NCBI RefSeq assembly: GCF_018918005.1
Contig: NZ_JAHLPR010000006.1
Location: 62,001-126,000 of the forward strand
DNA from: Paenibacillus sp. MSJ-34
Lineage (GTDB): Bacteria; Bacillota; Bacilli; Paenibacillales; Paenibacillaceae
Length of the DNA stretch: 64,000 nt
Direction: 5' to 3'
Below, piece after piece: positions 51,957 through 60,429 of this stretch. Position numbers and translations under genes: made by a program. Position 1 is the stretch's first letter, and each line of letters starts with the position of its first letter. The notes below the pieces were generated by a model. That model was not told the origin of the DNA. It was given only the letters and a program-made list of their open reading frames with translations, and ran no database searches.

Positions 51957-52763
51957 CTATGCCATGCGATGGGCCGCATGCAGAGTAGGGCCGACAAAAC
52001 GGTTTAACCGGAACCCGCCGCGGATGGCTGCCGAGACGAAGTCTTTGGCGATGCTCGCAGCCTCGCGAACCGTATGTCCTTTGGCCAGTTCGGCCGCAAT
52101 CGCCGCCGAATAGGTGCAGCCTGCGCCGTGAACGTAGGTTGTCGCAATTTTCTCCGCTTCGAACAGTTCGAATTCGTTGCCGTCGAACAATAAATCGACC
52201 GCTTTGTCATGGTTCAGCTTGGCGCCGCCTTTAATGATGACGTTCTTGGCGCCCAAGGCAAAGATCGCTTCGGCAGCTTGCTTCATATCGTCCAACGTTT
52301 GAATCGGCGGACGCTGCGCCAATTGCGACGCTTCGAACAAGTTCGGCGTTACGACCGTCGCCTTCGGCACGAGCAATTCGCGCAGGGCGACCGCCGTTTC
52401 CGGGTGAAGCACTTCGTCCGTTCCTTTGCATACCAGGACCGGATCGACGACGAACGGCATGCCGCCGAGCGAATCCGCCTGATTCGCAATCATCTCGATC
52501 AATTCGACCGAACCGAGCATCCCGGTTTTGGCCGCATCGATGCCGATCCCGTCCAATACCGTCTTCAATTGGGTACGAATCGTGGAGAGTTCGATCGGGA
52601 ACACTTGGTGGTTCCACTCTTGATCGGGATCCATCGCCACAACGGTCGTCAATACCGTCATTCCGTATACGTCCCGTTCCTGAAACGTTTTTAAATCCGC
52701 TTGTATTCCGGCGCCGCCGCTCGTATCCGAACCTGCGATCGTCAATACTTTTTTTATGCTCAT
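51957..52763 (-). CDS. pdxK: Pyridoxine/pyridoxal kinase of the Bacillus PdxK type
   Basis: A 268-residue ribokinase-fold kinase of the ThiD-like group, phosphorylating vitamin B6 vitamers (and possibly HMP). It aligns along its whole length with B. subtilis PdxK: TIAGSDTSGGAGIQADLKTFQE, VVAMDPDQEWNHQVFPI, MLGSVELIEM, VDPVLVCKGTDEVLHPE, TPNLFEASQL and the anion-hole motif HGAGCTYSAAIAAELAKG. TAGGAGGAGATCAT precedes the ATG. A TATAAT on the minus strand (52821-52826) may be its -10 box. Confidence 0.92.
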   Translation of the reverse strand: MSIKKVLTIAGSDTSGGAGIQADLKTFQERDVYGMTVLTTVVAMDPDQEWNHQVFPIELSTIRTQLKTVLDGIGIDAAKTGMLGSVELIEMIANQADSLGGMPFVVDPVLVCKGTDEVLHPETAVALRELLVPKATVVTPNLFEASQLAQRPPIQTLDDMKQAAEAIFALGAKNVIIKGGAKLNHDKAVDLLFDGNEFELFEAEKIATTYVHGAGCTYSAAIAAELAKGHTVREAASIAKDFVSAAIRGGFRLNRFVGPTLHAAHRMA

Positions 52764-52880
52764 ATGATCTCCTCCTACAAAGGCAGCGGGTACAGACGCT
52801 GTTTGAAATGTCCTTTTCCTATTATACTGAATTTGACGGAAAAGAGAAAAGTATCGATTTCGGTCGAGGGCGCGGTAAAA

Positions 52881-55412
52881 TTATATAAACAAATTGATTC
52901 CGGATCGATCCGCTTTGCCCAAATAATAGCCGACGCCGCCGACGCGGACGCCGTCGATCAATTCTTCCTCGGCGATGCCCATCACGTCCATGGACATTTG
53001 GCAAGCGACGATTTCAACGCCTTGCCGTATCGCGGATTCGATCAGTTCTTCCAGCGAAGAGACGTTTTTATTTTGCATGACGGCCCGGATCATTCTGGCG
53101 CCCATGCCCATCATATTCATTTTCGACAAAGAGAGTTTGCGGCTTCCGCGCGGCATCATCGCGCCGAACATTTTGCCGATCATCGTTTTGGAAACCGGAA
53201 CTTTATGATGCTTCCGAATGATGTTCAGCCCCCAGAAAGTAAAGAACAGGGTGACCTTTTTGCCGCTGGCCGCCGCGCCGTTCGCGATAATAAACGATGC
53301 GATCGCCTTGTCCAAATCGCCGCTGAAGACAACCATTGTGCTGCCGTCTTGGCTCTCGTCTTTTTCTTGAGGCGCGGCGTCCGAGGGCCGGTCGCCCTCC
53401 GCCGATTTGGCGATGAGAGCCTCGATCGCGCCGTCCGTCCGTTTCGTCACGCGGAGCAACCGGTTCCGGGTCATTTGCGTCCAAGCCTGCACATCTTCAT
53501 AAAAGCCCGGATCCGAAGCTGTAATATGCAGCGTCTGCCCCTCCAGCAGCCGATCCATCGCTTGCTTCGCCTGCATGAGCGGCCCCGGGCAGCTTAGCCC
53601 GCAGGCGTCAAGGGTCAAGTCCGGTTCGCGCGGCTCCGCTAGCGCGGTTTTCCCGTCCTGCTCGCTTGCGGCCGCGGCCGTTTCGGCGCTTGCTCCGGCC
53701 GGCGAACCGGCAAAATCCGTTCGGCCCGCATCGGGTCCCGGGGCCGCTCCGTCTGCCTCAAGCTCCGGGCGATACTGCGCCATCAGATACGTCTTATATC
53801 CGCCGGTCAAGTTTCTAACCCGAAATCCTTTTTGCTGCAATATGCGCGAAGCGGTATAGCCGCGCAATCCGACCTGGCAGTAAACCCATATTTCTTTGTT
53901 CGGGTCGAGTTCATGCAGCCTGTCTCTCAACTCATCGACGGGGATGAGAATCGAGCCTTCGATATGGCCGTTCCGATGCTCGATTTCCGTTCGGACGTCG
54001 ACGAGCACGACAGAAGCTGCGTCCCGGTCCTCCAAATCGCGCGGCAGGAACACGTCCGTCTTGCCTGTCAATACGTTCTCCGCCGCATAGCCGGCCATGT
54101 TCACGGGATCTTTGGCCGAAGAATACGGCGGCGCGTACGCAAGCTCCAACTCGGTTAGATCGGCGACGGTCCCGCGGAAATGAATGACCGCAGCGATATC
54201 GTCGATCCGCTTGTCGACCCCGTCGTATCCGACCGCCTGAGCGCCCAATACTTGGCCGTCGCGGCCGAAAATGAGTTTGATCGTGATCGGCGTCGCTCCC
54301 GGGTAATAACCGGCGTGGGAACTTGGATGAACGAATACGGTATGGTAAGGAATGCCGCGCTTCCGCAGCGTTTTCTCGTTATTTCCCGTCGCCGCCCCCG
54401 TCAGTCCGAACACTTTAATAATGGACGTGCCTTGTGAGCCGCGGTAGACGGCATTCAATCCGCAGACGTTATCGGCCGCGATCCGGCCTTGCTTATTCGC
54501 CGGACCCGCGAGCGGAACGGCCGTCTTATCCCCGTTGACGAAATCGACGACTTCGACGGCATCCCCGACCGCGTACACATGCTCCGCGCTCGTCCGCAAC
54601 CGGTCGTTGACGACGATATGGCCGCGGGGGCCGAGCTCGATGCCGCTTCCTTGCAAGAACCCGGTATCGGGCGCGACGCCGATGGCGAGCAAGACCATAT
54701 CGCTGTGCAGCGTCATGCCGCTAGCGAGCCGTACCGCGATGCCGCCGCCGGTTTCTTCAAAGCTGCGTACGCCGTCGGACAGTACGATTCGCACGCCGCG
54801 ATGCGCCAATTCCTTCGTCAGCGCGCCGGCCATTTCGGGGTCGAACGGAGCCAATATTTGCGGCCCGGCTTCCACCAGCGTCACCTCCAATCCGATTTCC
54901 CGCAAATTCTCGGCCATCTCGACGCCGATAAAGCCCCCGCCGATGACAACCGCGGACCGCGTTCCTTCTTCTTGCACTTTCGCTTTGATCTTATCGGTGT
55001 CCGGAATGTTGCGCAGCGTATAGATTTTGTCGCTCTCCATGCCGGGAAGATTCGGGCGAATCGGCTTCGCTCCCGGGGACAAAATGAGCGAATCGTAGCT
55101 TTCCTCATAGACGCCCCGCTCTTCGCTGCGAACGGTGACGGTTTGTGCGGCCGGATCGATGGCGATCACTTCGCTTCTCGTTCGCACGTCGATATTGAAA
55201 CGCCGATGCATCGCTTCGGGCGTTTGGACGAGCAGCTTGCTGCGGTCTTGGATCGAATTACCGATATAGTATGGGAGTCCGCAGTTGGCGAACGAAATAT
55301 ATTCGTCCCGTTCGAACATGACGATATGCGCTTCCTCATCCAGTCTCCGCAGCCGTGCCGCCGCGGACGCTCCGCCGGCTACGCCGCCGACGATGACAAC
55401 TTTTCTGCTCAT
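52881..55412 (-). CDS. CoA-disulfide reductase-rhodanese-TusA-DsrE fusion
   Basis: An 843-residue four-domain sulfur-transfer flavoprotein. 1-445: CoA-disulfide/persulfide reductase with FAD motif VGGVAGGASAAARLRR and redox Cys44 (SFANCGLPYYIG). ~460-555: rhodanese with catalytic Cys in WVYCQVGLRGYTA. ~556-605: Ala-rich linker. ~610-680: TusA/SirA with Cys in DACGLSCPGPLMQAK. ~700-843: DsrE/DsrF-like domain with IVACQMSMDVMG. The cysteines could pass sulfane sulfur along one chain, removing sulfide or persulfide in the cytoplasm (inference). It overlaps the ArsR stop (ATGA), so the repressor and enzyme are coupled. Confidence 0.93.
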   Translation of the reverse strand: MSRKVVIVGGVAGGASAAARLRRLDEEAHIVMFERDEYISFANCGLPYYIGNSIQDRSKLLVQTPEAMHRRFNIDVRTRSEVIAIDPAAQTVTVRSEERGVYEESYDSLILSPGAKPIRPNLPGMESDKIYTLRNIPDTDKIKAKVQEEGTRSAVVIGGGFIGVEMAENLREIGLEVTLVEAGPQILAPFDPEMAGALTKELAHRGVRIVLSDGVRSFEETGGGIAVRLASGMTLHSDMVLLAIGVAPDTGFLQGSGIELGPRGHIVVNDRLRTSAEHVYAVGDAVEVVDFVNGDKTAVPLAGPANKQGRIAADNVCGLNAVYRGSQGTSIIKVFGLTGAATGNNEKTLRKRGIPYHTVFVHPSSHAGYYPGATPITIKLIFGRDGQVLGAQAVGYDGVDKRIDDIAAVIHFRGTVADLTELELAYAPPYSSAKDPVNMAGYAAENVLTGKTDVFLPRDLEDRDAASVVLVDVRTEIEHRNGHIEGSILIPVDELRDRLHELDPNKEIWVYCQVGLRGYTASRILQQKGFRVRNLTGGYKTYLMAQYRPELEADGAAPGPDAGRTDFAGSPAGASAETAAAASEQDGKTALAEPREPDLTLDACGLSCPGPLMQAKQAMDRLLEGQTLHITASDPGFYEDVQAWTQMTRNRLLRVTKRTDGAIEALIAKSAEGDRPSDAAPQEKDESQDGSTMVVFSGDLDKAIASFIIANGAAASGKKVTLFFTFWGLNIIRKHHKVPVSKTMIGKMFGAMMPRGSRKLSLSKMNMMGMGARMIRAVMQNKNVSSLEELIESAIRQGVEIVACQMSMDVMGIAEEELIDGVRVGGVGYYLGKADRSGINLFI

Positions 55413-55699
55413 GGCGATTCCTCCTCGAATAATATTCGGATCAATTGTATGACTTGCTCGTTTGCGACCGTATACTTGATTTCAAGTCCCTTGCGTTCCG
55501 CCGCCACGATCCCCATACTGCGCAATTTCTGCAAATGCTGGGATACGGTGGATTGCGGCAAGCCTAAACATTCCTGCATATGGCTCACATTGCAGCCGCC
55601 TTGCTCCAGCAAGCCTTTCACGATGCATAGGCGCACCGGATGCGCCAAAGCTTTCAAAAGCTCGGCCGCTTCCTCATACGCTTTAAAATTGTTGTCCAT
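55409..55699 (-). CDS. ArsR-family repressor of the sulfur gene
   Basis: A 96-residue winged-helix repressor: ELLKALAHPVRLCIVKGLLEQ, recognition helix GLPQSTVSQHLQKLRSMGIV and wing ERKGLEIKYTV. It has Cys25, Cys36 and Cys44; Cys36 and Cys44 flank the DNA-reading region (GGCNVSHMQECLGLP). That suggests a redox or persulfide sensor, like SqrR/BigR/YgaV, rather than a metal sensor (inference). ATG 55699 is preferred over 55708, which directly abuts the AAAGG site. Confidence 0.88.
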   Translation of the reverse strand: MDNNFKAYEEAAELLKALAHPVRLCIVKGLLEQGGCNVSHMQECLGLPQSTVSQHLQKLRSMGIVAAERKGLEIKYTVANEQVIQLIRILFEEESP

Positions 55700-55729
55700 G
55701 GCAAGCATCCTTTCGGTTATCTATAACGC

Positions 55730-55751
55730 TATATCTTAATATTACGATATA
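55730..55751. promoter_or_regulatory. Candidate ArsR operator
   Basis: TATATC-N10-GATATA, a perfect 6+6 inverted repeat in an AT-rich stretch about 31 bases before the arsR start; probably the autoregulatory site. Confidence 0.55.
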
Positions 55752-55830
55752 AGAATATAAATTGCAAGGAATGGTTTCGATAGGAGTGAATCGATATCGT
55801 TTCAGTAACAAATGAATAATTGCGTAATTC

Positions 55831-55860
55831 TTGACTGTTCAGTCCGGGAAAGAATATAAT
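55831..55860 (+). promoter_or_regulatory. Promoter and operator of tetR
   Basis: TTGACT (55831-55836), an 18-bp spacer and TATAAT (55855-55860). GACT-GTTC-AGTC (55833-55844) is a palindrome overlapping the -35 box, related to the sites at 56508 and 56585. Confidence 0.75.
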
Positions 55861-55882
55861 TTTTGGGGGAGGAGGGCAAGGG

Positions 55883-56470
55883 ATGGGAAGAAATAAAGAA
55901 TTCGACACGACACTTGTATTGCGTAAAGCGATGGAGATATTCGGGCATTACGGTTATGAGGGCACTTCGTTGCAAAATTTACTCGATGGTTTAGGTATAG
56001 CGCGTCAAAGTCTGTACGATACGTATGGAACCAAAAAAGATCTCTTTATCTCGGCCGTCAAACATTATGAAAAAGAAAAAACCGCATCAGTCATATCACG
56101 TCTGGAACAGCCAGGTTCGGTAAAAGAGGCAATTGCCGCTATTTTTCATGAAGGGGCTGCCGTACTGAAAGATGAACACCGGCGCAAGGAATGCTTTATT
56201 CTGCACAGCGCTATTGATCAAGTTCCGCACGATATGGAAATTGCAAAATTTTTCGAGCAGGATAGGTCGCTCTTAGAACAAGCTTTTTATCAAGCATTAG
56301 TCCGCGCCCAAGGGCAAGGCGAACTTAGCGGCCGACACAAAAACCTGTATGCTCTCGCCCGATATTTGAATCATGCCCGATATTCGCTGACCCAAATTGC
56401 CAAGTTAACCTCGGATCCCGAAGTATTGGACGATAATGTTGCCATCATCCTCTCCGCGCTTGATTCGTAA
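55883..56470 (+). CDS. TetR-family repressor
   Basis: A 195-residue regulator with N-terminal HTH (LRKAMEIFGHYGYEGTSLQNLLDGLGIARQSLYDTYGTKKDLF) and a C-terminal ligand-binding helical domain of the YcdC/AcrR-like type (TetR_C_16-like, QGELSGRHKNLYALARYLNHARYSL). GGAGGAGGGCAAGGG precedes the ATG. It probably represses itself and the downstream efflux gene through three matching AGAC...GTCT sites; its inducer would be a substrate of the pump. Confidence 0.9.
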   Translation: MGRNKEFDTTLVLRKAMEIFGHYGYEGTSLQNLLDGLGIARQSLYDTYGTKKDLFISAVKHYEKEKTASVISRLEQPGSVKEAIAAIFHEGAAVLKDEHRRKECFILHSAIDQVPHDMEIAKFFEQDRSLLEQAFYQALVRAQGQGELSGRHKNLYALARYLNHARYSLTQIAKLTSDPEVLDDNVAIILSALDS

Positions 56471-56497
56471 TGAAGCGATACCGCTTCATTATCATTT
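56469..56497 (+). terminator. Weak hairpin after tetR
   Basis: AATGAAGCG-ATAC-CGCTTCATT, a perfect 9-bp stem overlapping the tetR stop, followed by ATCATTTT. Possibly a partial terminator between tetR and the pump gene. Confidence 0.5.
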
Positions 56498-56507
56498 TGC
56501 TTATTTT

Positions 56508-56521
56508 AGACCATTCAGTCT
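56508..56521. promoter_or_regulatory. TetR operator candidate 2
   Basis: AGAC-CATTCA-GTCT, an inverted repeat between tetR and the MFS gene, of the same type as at 56585 and 55833. Confidence 0.7.
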
Positions 56522-56584
56522 GGAAAGGAGGGGTGCTCACTATGCAATAAATCCGGAAATAACGATTATTTTTTTGTTTAATCT

Positions 56585-56598
56585 AGACCAAACAGTCT
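56585..56598. promoter_or_regulatory. TetR operator candidate 3
   Basis: AGAC-CAAACA-GTCT, 24 bases before the MFS start codon. It would block transcription or early elongation of the pump gene. Confidence 0.7.
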
Positions 56599-56621
56599 GA
56601 AATGGGAAGGAACTATCTGTT

Positions 56622-58040
56622 ATGAATCGGAATAAACATAAAGGACTTGCGTTAATGCTGCTTGCAGTATCCCAGTTCATCCTTGCTCTTGATTACACGA
56701 TTGTGTTTGTTGCCTTGCCTTCCATTGGAGCAGATTTAGGTTTTTCAACCAACCATCTTCAGTGGGTAGTCAGTGCGTATTCCTTATTCTATGGCGGATT
56801 TTTGCTTATTGGGGGAAGATTATCGGATTTGGCGGGAAGACGGCGCATGCTGATCATTGCCATGGGACTTTTCGGTTTAGGATCTCTATTTGGCGGTTTG
56901 GCACACTCTCAACTGTTTCTTATCTTTTCGAGGGTGGTTCAAGGTCTCGGGGGAGCTCTTCTATCTCCGGCGACGTTATCCCTCATCATGTCAAATTTTG
57001 AAGAAGGGGCGGAACGCAATCGTGCAATGGCCGTATGGTCGGCAATGGGCGGTGTAGGGTTGTCGCTCGGATTGCTGTTAGGCGGGGTGTTAACGAACTA
57101 TATCGGATGGGAAGCTATTTTCTTTGTGAATGTACCCATCGTTCTTCTTGTTATGATTCTTTCGCCTGTCGTTCTTTCAGAGAGCAGGTTTTCTTCGAAA
57201 AGCCGCCATTACGATGCGGCCGGAGCTTTTTCAGTGACGGCAGGAATGCTTTTCATTGTGTACTATCTGATTCAGGCTCCGGTTGAAGGTTGGTTTGCCC
57301 TAACAACTTTTATACCAGGCTTGGCAGGGGTTGGCTTACTTTTGTTATTTACAGCGATTGAGCTTCGTACGCGAGAACCATTGGTTCCCTTCCGATTGTT
57401 TCGTATTCGCAACTTAACGGGTGCTACGCTAACTGCTGTTTTATGTTCGGGGTCGTTTGGCGCTTTATACTATTTTATGACTTTATATACACAAGAGGTA
57501 TTGCATTATTCTGTCGTCCAATCGGGATTGATCTTTATGCCCCTGACGTTCAGTTCTTTGCTTGCCACAAGATTCGTCAACAAATTGATCGCGGTTTTCG
57601 GCTTAGCCGGTACAGTAGCAATTGGAATGGGACTTGGCGCAGCCGGCTTTATGTTATTCGCCCGGTTATCCGCAGCGGGGGCAGTTTGGGAAATGATCCC
57701 CGGCATGCTTATGATTGGCGTTGGTCAATCGTTTGTATTTACGGGCATGTACATTGCGGCCGGTTACGGCATTGATATGAAAGAGCAGGGAGTCGCGTCC
57801 GCGATCGTCAATACCGGCCAACAAATTGGCACTGCACTTGGATTGGCTGTCATCCTGGCGATGATCTCCTCCGGTTTAGGTACAAGCGCGACTTTAGGAA
57901 CCATGGATCCTATACGGCTGACAGGAGCGATCCGCACGGCTTTCGTCATTTGCGCTGCGATCGCGCTGCTTGGCATCTTGGTGGCAATCATAACACTGAA
58001 ACAAAAAAAGCAGAACATGCGTGATGGCGCCAATCATTGA
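56622..58040 (+). CDS. MFS drug efflux transporter, DHA2 (14-TM) type
   Basis: A 472-residue proton-coupled exporter with about 14 TM helices. Motif D1 reads LDYTIVFVALPSIGADLGFS, motif A GGRLSDLAGRRRMLI, and motif C-like segment GGVGLSLGLLLGGVLTN. Similar to EmrB/QacA/LfrA multidrug pumps. GGGAAGGAAC precedes the ATG. Controlled by the adjacent TetR. Substrate unknown. Confidence 0.92.
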   Translation: MNRNKHKGLALMLLAVSQFILALDYTIVFVALPSIGADLGFSTNHLQWVVSAYSLFYGGFLLIGGRLSDLAGRRRMLIIAMGLFGLGSLFGGLAHSQLFLIFSRVVQGLGGALLSPATLSLIMSNFEEGAERNRAMAVWSAMGGVGLSLGLLLGGVLTNYIGWEAIFFVNVPIVLLVMILSPVVLSESRFSSKSRHYDAAGAFSVTAGMLFIVYYLIQAPVEGWFALTTFIPGLAGVGLLLLFTAIELRTREPLVPFRLFRIRNLTGATLTAVLCSGSFGALYYFMTLYTQEVLHYSVVQSGLIFMPLTFSSLLATRFVNKLIAVFGLAGTVAIGMGLGAAGFMLFARLSAAGAVWEMIPGMLMIGVGQSFVFTGMYIAAGYGIDMKEQGVASAIVNTGQQIGTALGLAVILAMISSGLGTSATLGTMDPIRLTGAIRTAFVICAAIALLGILVAIITLKQKKQNMRDGANH

Positions 58041-58091
58041 TCGTACACCATCACGATGCGTAAAAATCAAGTTCAAGCGGACATGAAAAAG

Positions 58092-58454
58092 TTAACCTTT
58101 CAGTAAAAATTCATTGCCGTCGGAATCTTTGAACGTAGCGTACGTACCCCACTGCATCTGCTTCGGTTCGTCCGCAAATTCGACTCCGGCGGCTTTCATC
58201 GTTTCATAAGCTTGGCCGACGTCGTCGCATTCGAACACGATCGACGCCTTTCGTTGGTTCCAATCCTTCATCATCGATTTCGGATAGATGACGAGCCGGG
58301 ATTGCGCTCCTTTCGGCGCGACCTCCAACCAGACGGCATTCGGTCCCATCGGGAACTCCGCCACGACATCGAATCCCGCCCGTTCCGTCCAAAATTCCTT
58401 CGCCTTTTGTTGATCCTCCACATATACCGCCACCGTTGCAATCGATCGAATCAT
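58092..58454 (-). CDS. VOC (glyoxalase-fold) protein
   Basis: A 120-residue vicinal-oxygen-chelate protein: IATVAVYVEDQQKAKEFWTERAGFDVVAEF, VWLEVAPKGAQSRLVIYP and WGTYATFKDSDGNEFLL. Members include glyoxalase I, dioxygenases and antibiotic-resistance proteins; the function here is not determined. GAAGGAGAAG precedes the ATG, and TTGGTA-N17-TATAAA on the minus strand upstream could be its promoter. Confidence 0.85.
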   Translation of the reverse strand: MIRSIATVAVYVEDQQKAKEFWTERAGFDVVAEFPMGPNAVWLEVAPKGAQSRLVIYPKSMMKDWNQRKASIVFECDDVGQAYETMKAAGVEFADEPKQMQWGTYATFKDSDGNEFLLKG

Positions 58455-58632
58455 AAATCCGCTTCTCCTTCGTTTCCAATTTTTATATTATAATAGCTAT
58501 ATTGTACCAAAAGTAAAAATAGTGAATACATAGATCAATATTTTTCATATCGATATCCGGCCTTCGGCACGTATGATGGGCATAACGGGATATTTCGGAA
58601 TACATACAGATCGTGCCGGGGGAGAAGATCGA

Positions 58633-60414
58633 ATGATATCACGGGGAGAGAGGAAATTATTGCGCCACTCCACGATTAAAAATCGCTTGATCGTTTCGTT
58701 TCTCGTTCTATCGATTCTTCCGCTGCTAAGCGTCGGCATTTTCTCCTATCACAAGTCGAGCGAAGCGATCCGCAACAAAACGAGCACTTACTCCGTGGCG
58801 TTGATCGACCAGTTGCGCAAAAACATAGGCAGCGAAATGAGAAGCATCGAAGCGCTCGGCAACCAAATTATGATGGACAAAACCGTCCAAGCCCAGTTGG
58901 CGAACTTCGATTCGCTTGACAGCGGCGAACGCTGGGAAATACAAATGCATATCTTTCAGCTGCTCGGCGATAAATTCGAATTGTTGAACCATATTAAAGC
59001 TTTCCAAATTTTAACCGAAGACGGAGAGATCTTTTTCGATCTAGGATACGATTCCTTAAAGGAATCGGCCATGGAAGGCATGATGAAGCGTTTAAGGGAA
59101 GAGGAAGGCAGGGACCTATGGACGTATGCGCTGACGAATGGCGGGACGCATACGATCATGTCGGGCAAACGCATTTTTTCGCGGACGGATTGGACGCAAA
59201 AGCTCGGATACGTTTTTGTCGCCATGGAAGAACATTTTATTCATCAGGCCTTTTATCGGGATGTGGAATTGGGCGAGGATGCCGCGTTTATGATCGTGAC
59301 ATCCGAAGGGCTTGTCCTGTCGAGCGAGAATCCGCAAGTCCCAATCGGCACGCGGTATGCCGAACAAGCTTTCATCGACGCGCTGAACGCCAATCAATTG
59401 GAGAACAAGCGCTCCTTCCGCACGACGATGCTGGGAAACGACGTACTGGCGGTGTATTCATACGACATCAACTACGATTGGTATTTGGTGGCGGCGATTC
59501 CTTTTGCCTATCTGAATGAAGAAACTTCCCGGATCGAAGAGGGGATTTTGCTCGTTTCCGGGATTTGCCTGCTGTTATGCATCGTCATGACGTTATTCAT
59601 TTCATCCAGCATATCTACCCCGCTGAAACGGCTGATTCGCCGCATGAATCAAATTAGGGCCGGCAATTTCAACGTACATTTGCAAGACGACAGCAAAGAC
59701 GAAATCGGCTATTTGACCCGGAAATTCAACGAGATGATCGAACGAATCCGCGGTTTGATGGGAGAATCGGAAGAAAAGCAAAGAATGATCAGGGAAAGGG
59801 AGCTGCAAATGCTGCAAGCGCAAATCAATCCCCATTTTTTGTTTAATACGTTGAATTCTTTAAAATGGACGGCTCATTTAAGCCAGGCCCACAGCGTGAG
59901 CGAAGGTTTGGGCGCGCTCGCCGAACTGTTGCGGAGTACGATTGTGAATCAAAAAGAAATGATCGGCCTGCGCGAGGAAATGAGCAACGTCGAAAACTAT
60001 ATCGTGATCCAGAAGATGAGGTACGCTAATGCATTCAAGGTTACGATCGAGGCGGAGGAAGATCTATGGCAATGTAAAGTGTTGAAGTTCATTTTGCAGC
60101 CGATCGTTGAGAATGCGATCATTCACGGTTTGGAGGAGATCGACTACGAAGGGGAAATCGTCATCGCCTGCTCGAAGGAGGGCGGCGATTTGCAAATCGT
60201 GATTCAGGATAACGGGAAGGGGATGGACGAGCGGCAACTAGGCAAATTGCTGCAGGCGAAATACGATTCCGAAGAGCGGCTGGCGAATATCGGCGTATCG
60301 AACGTTCAGGAAAGGATCAGGTTGAACTTCGGCGAGAAGTACGGTTTGCGGATCGAGAGCGAACCCGGCGCCGGGACGAAGGTTACGATGAAGCTTCCCC
60401 TCATATTTCAGTAA
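58633..60414 (+). CDS. YesM-type sensor histidine kinase
   Basis: A 593-residue sensor kinase: TM near 15-37, extracytoplasmic dCache-like domain (~38-290), second TM (~295-318, EGILLVSGICLLLCIVMTLFI), HAMP (STPLKRLIRRMNQIRAGNF), phosphoacceptor His in MLQAQINPHFLFNTLNSLKW, and HATPase motifs IVENAIIHGLEEIDYEG and DNGKGMDERQL. ATG 58633 follows GGGGGAG; the frame from 58573 has no ribosome binding site. Pairs with the regulator 15 bases downstream. Confidence 0.92.
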   Translation: MISRGERKLLRHSTIKNRLIVSFLVLSILPLLSVGIFSYHKSSEAIRNKTSTYSVALIDQLRKNIGSEMRSIEALGNQIMMDKTVQAQLANFDSLDSGERWEIQMHIFQLLGDKFELLNHIKAFQILTEDGEIFFDLGYDSLKESAMEGMMKRLREEEGRDLWTYALTNGGTHTIMSGKRIFSRTDWTQKLGYVFVAMEEHFIHQAFYRDVELGEDAAFMIVTSEGLVLSSENPQVPIGTRYAEQAFIDALNANQLENKRSFRTTMLGNDVLAVYSYDINYDWYLVAAIPFAYLNEETSRIEEGILLVSGICLLLCIVMTLFISSSISTPLKRLIRRMNQIRAGNFNVHLQDDSKDEIGYLTRKFNEMIERIRGLMGESEEKQRMIRERELQMLQAQINPHFLFNTLNSLKWTAHLSQAHSVSEGLGALAELLRSTIVNQKEMIGLREEMSNVENYIVIQKMRYANAFKVTIEAEEDLWQCKVLKFILQPIVENAIIHGLEEIDYEGEIVIACSKEGGDLQIVIQDNGKGMDERQLGKLLQAKYDSEERLANIGVSNVQERIRLNFGEKYGLRIESEPGAGTKVTMKLPLIFQ

Positions 60415-60429
60415 AGGCGGGTGTCGGCA

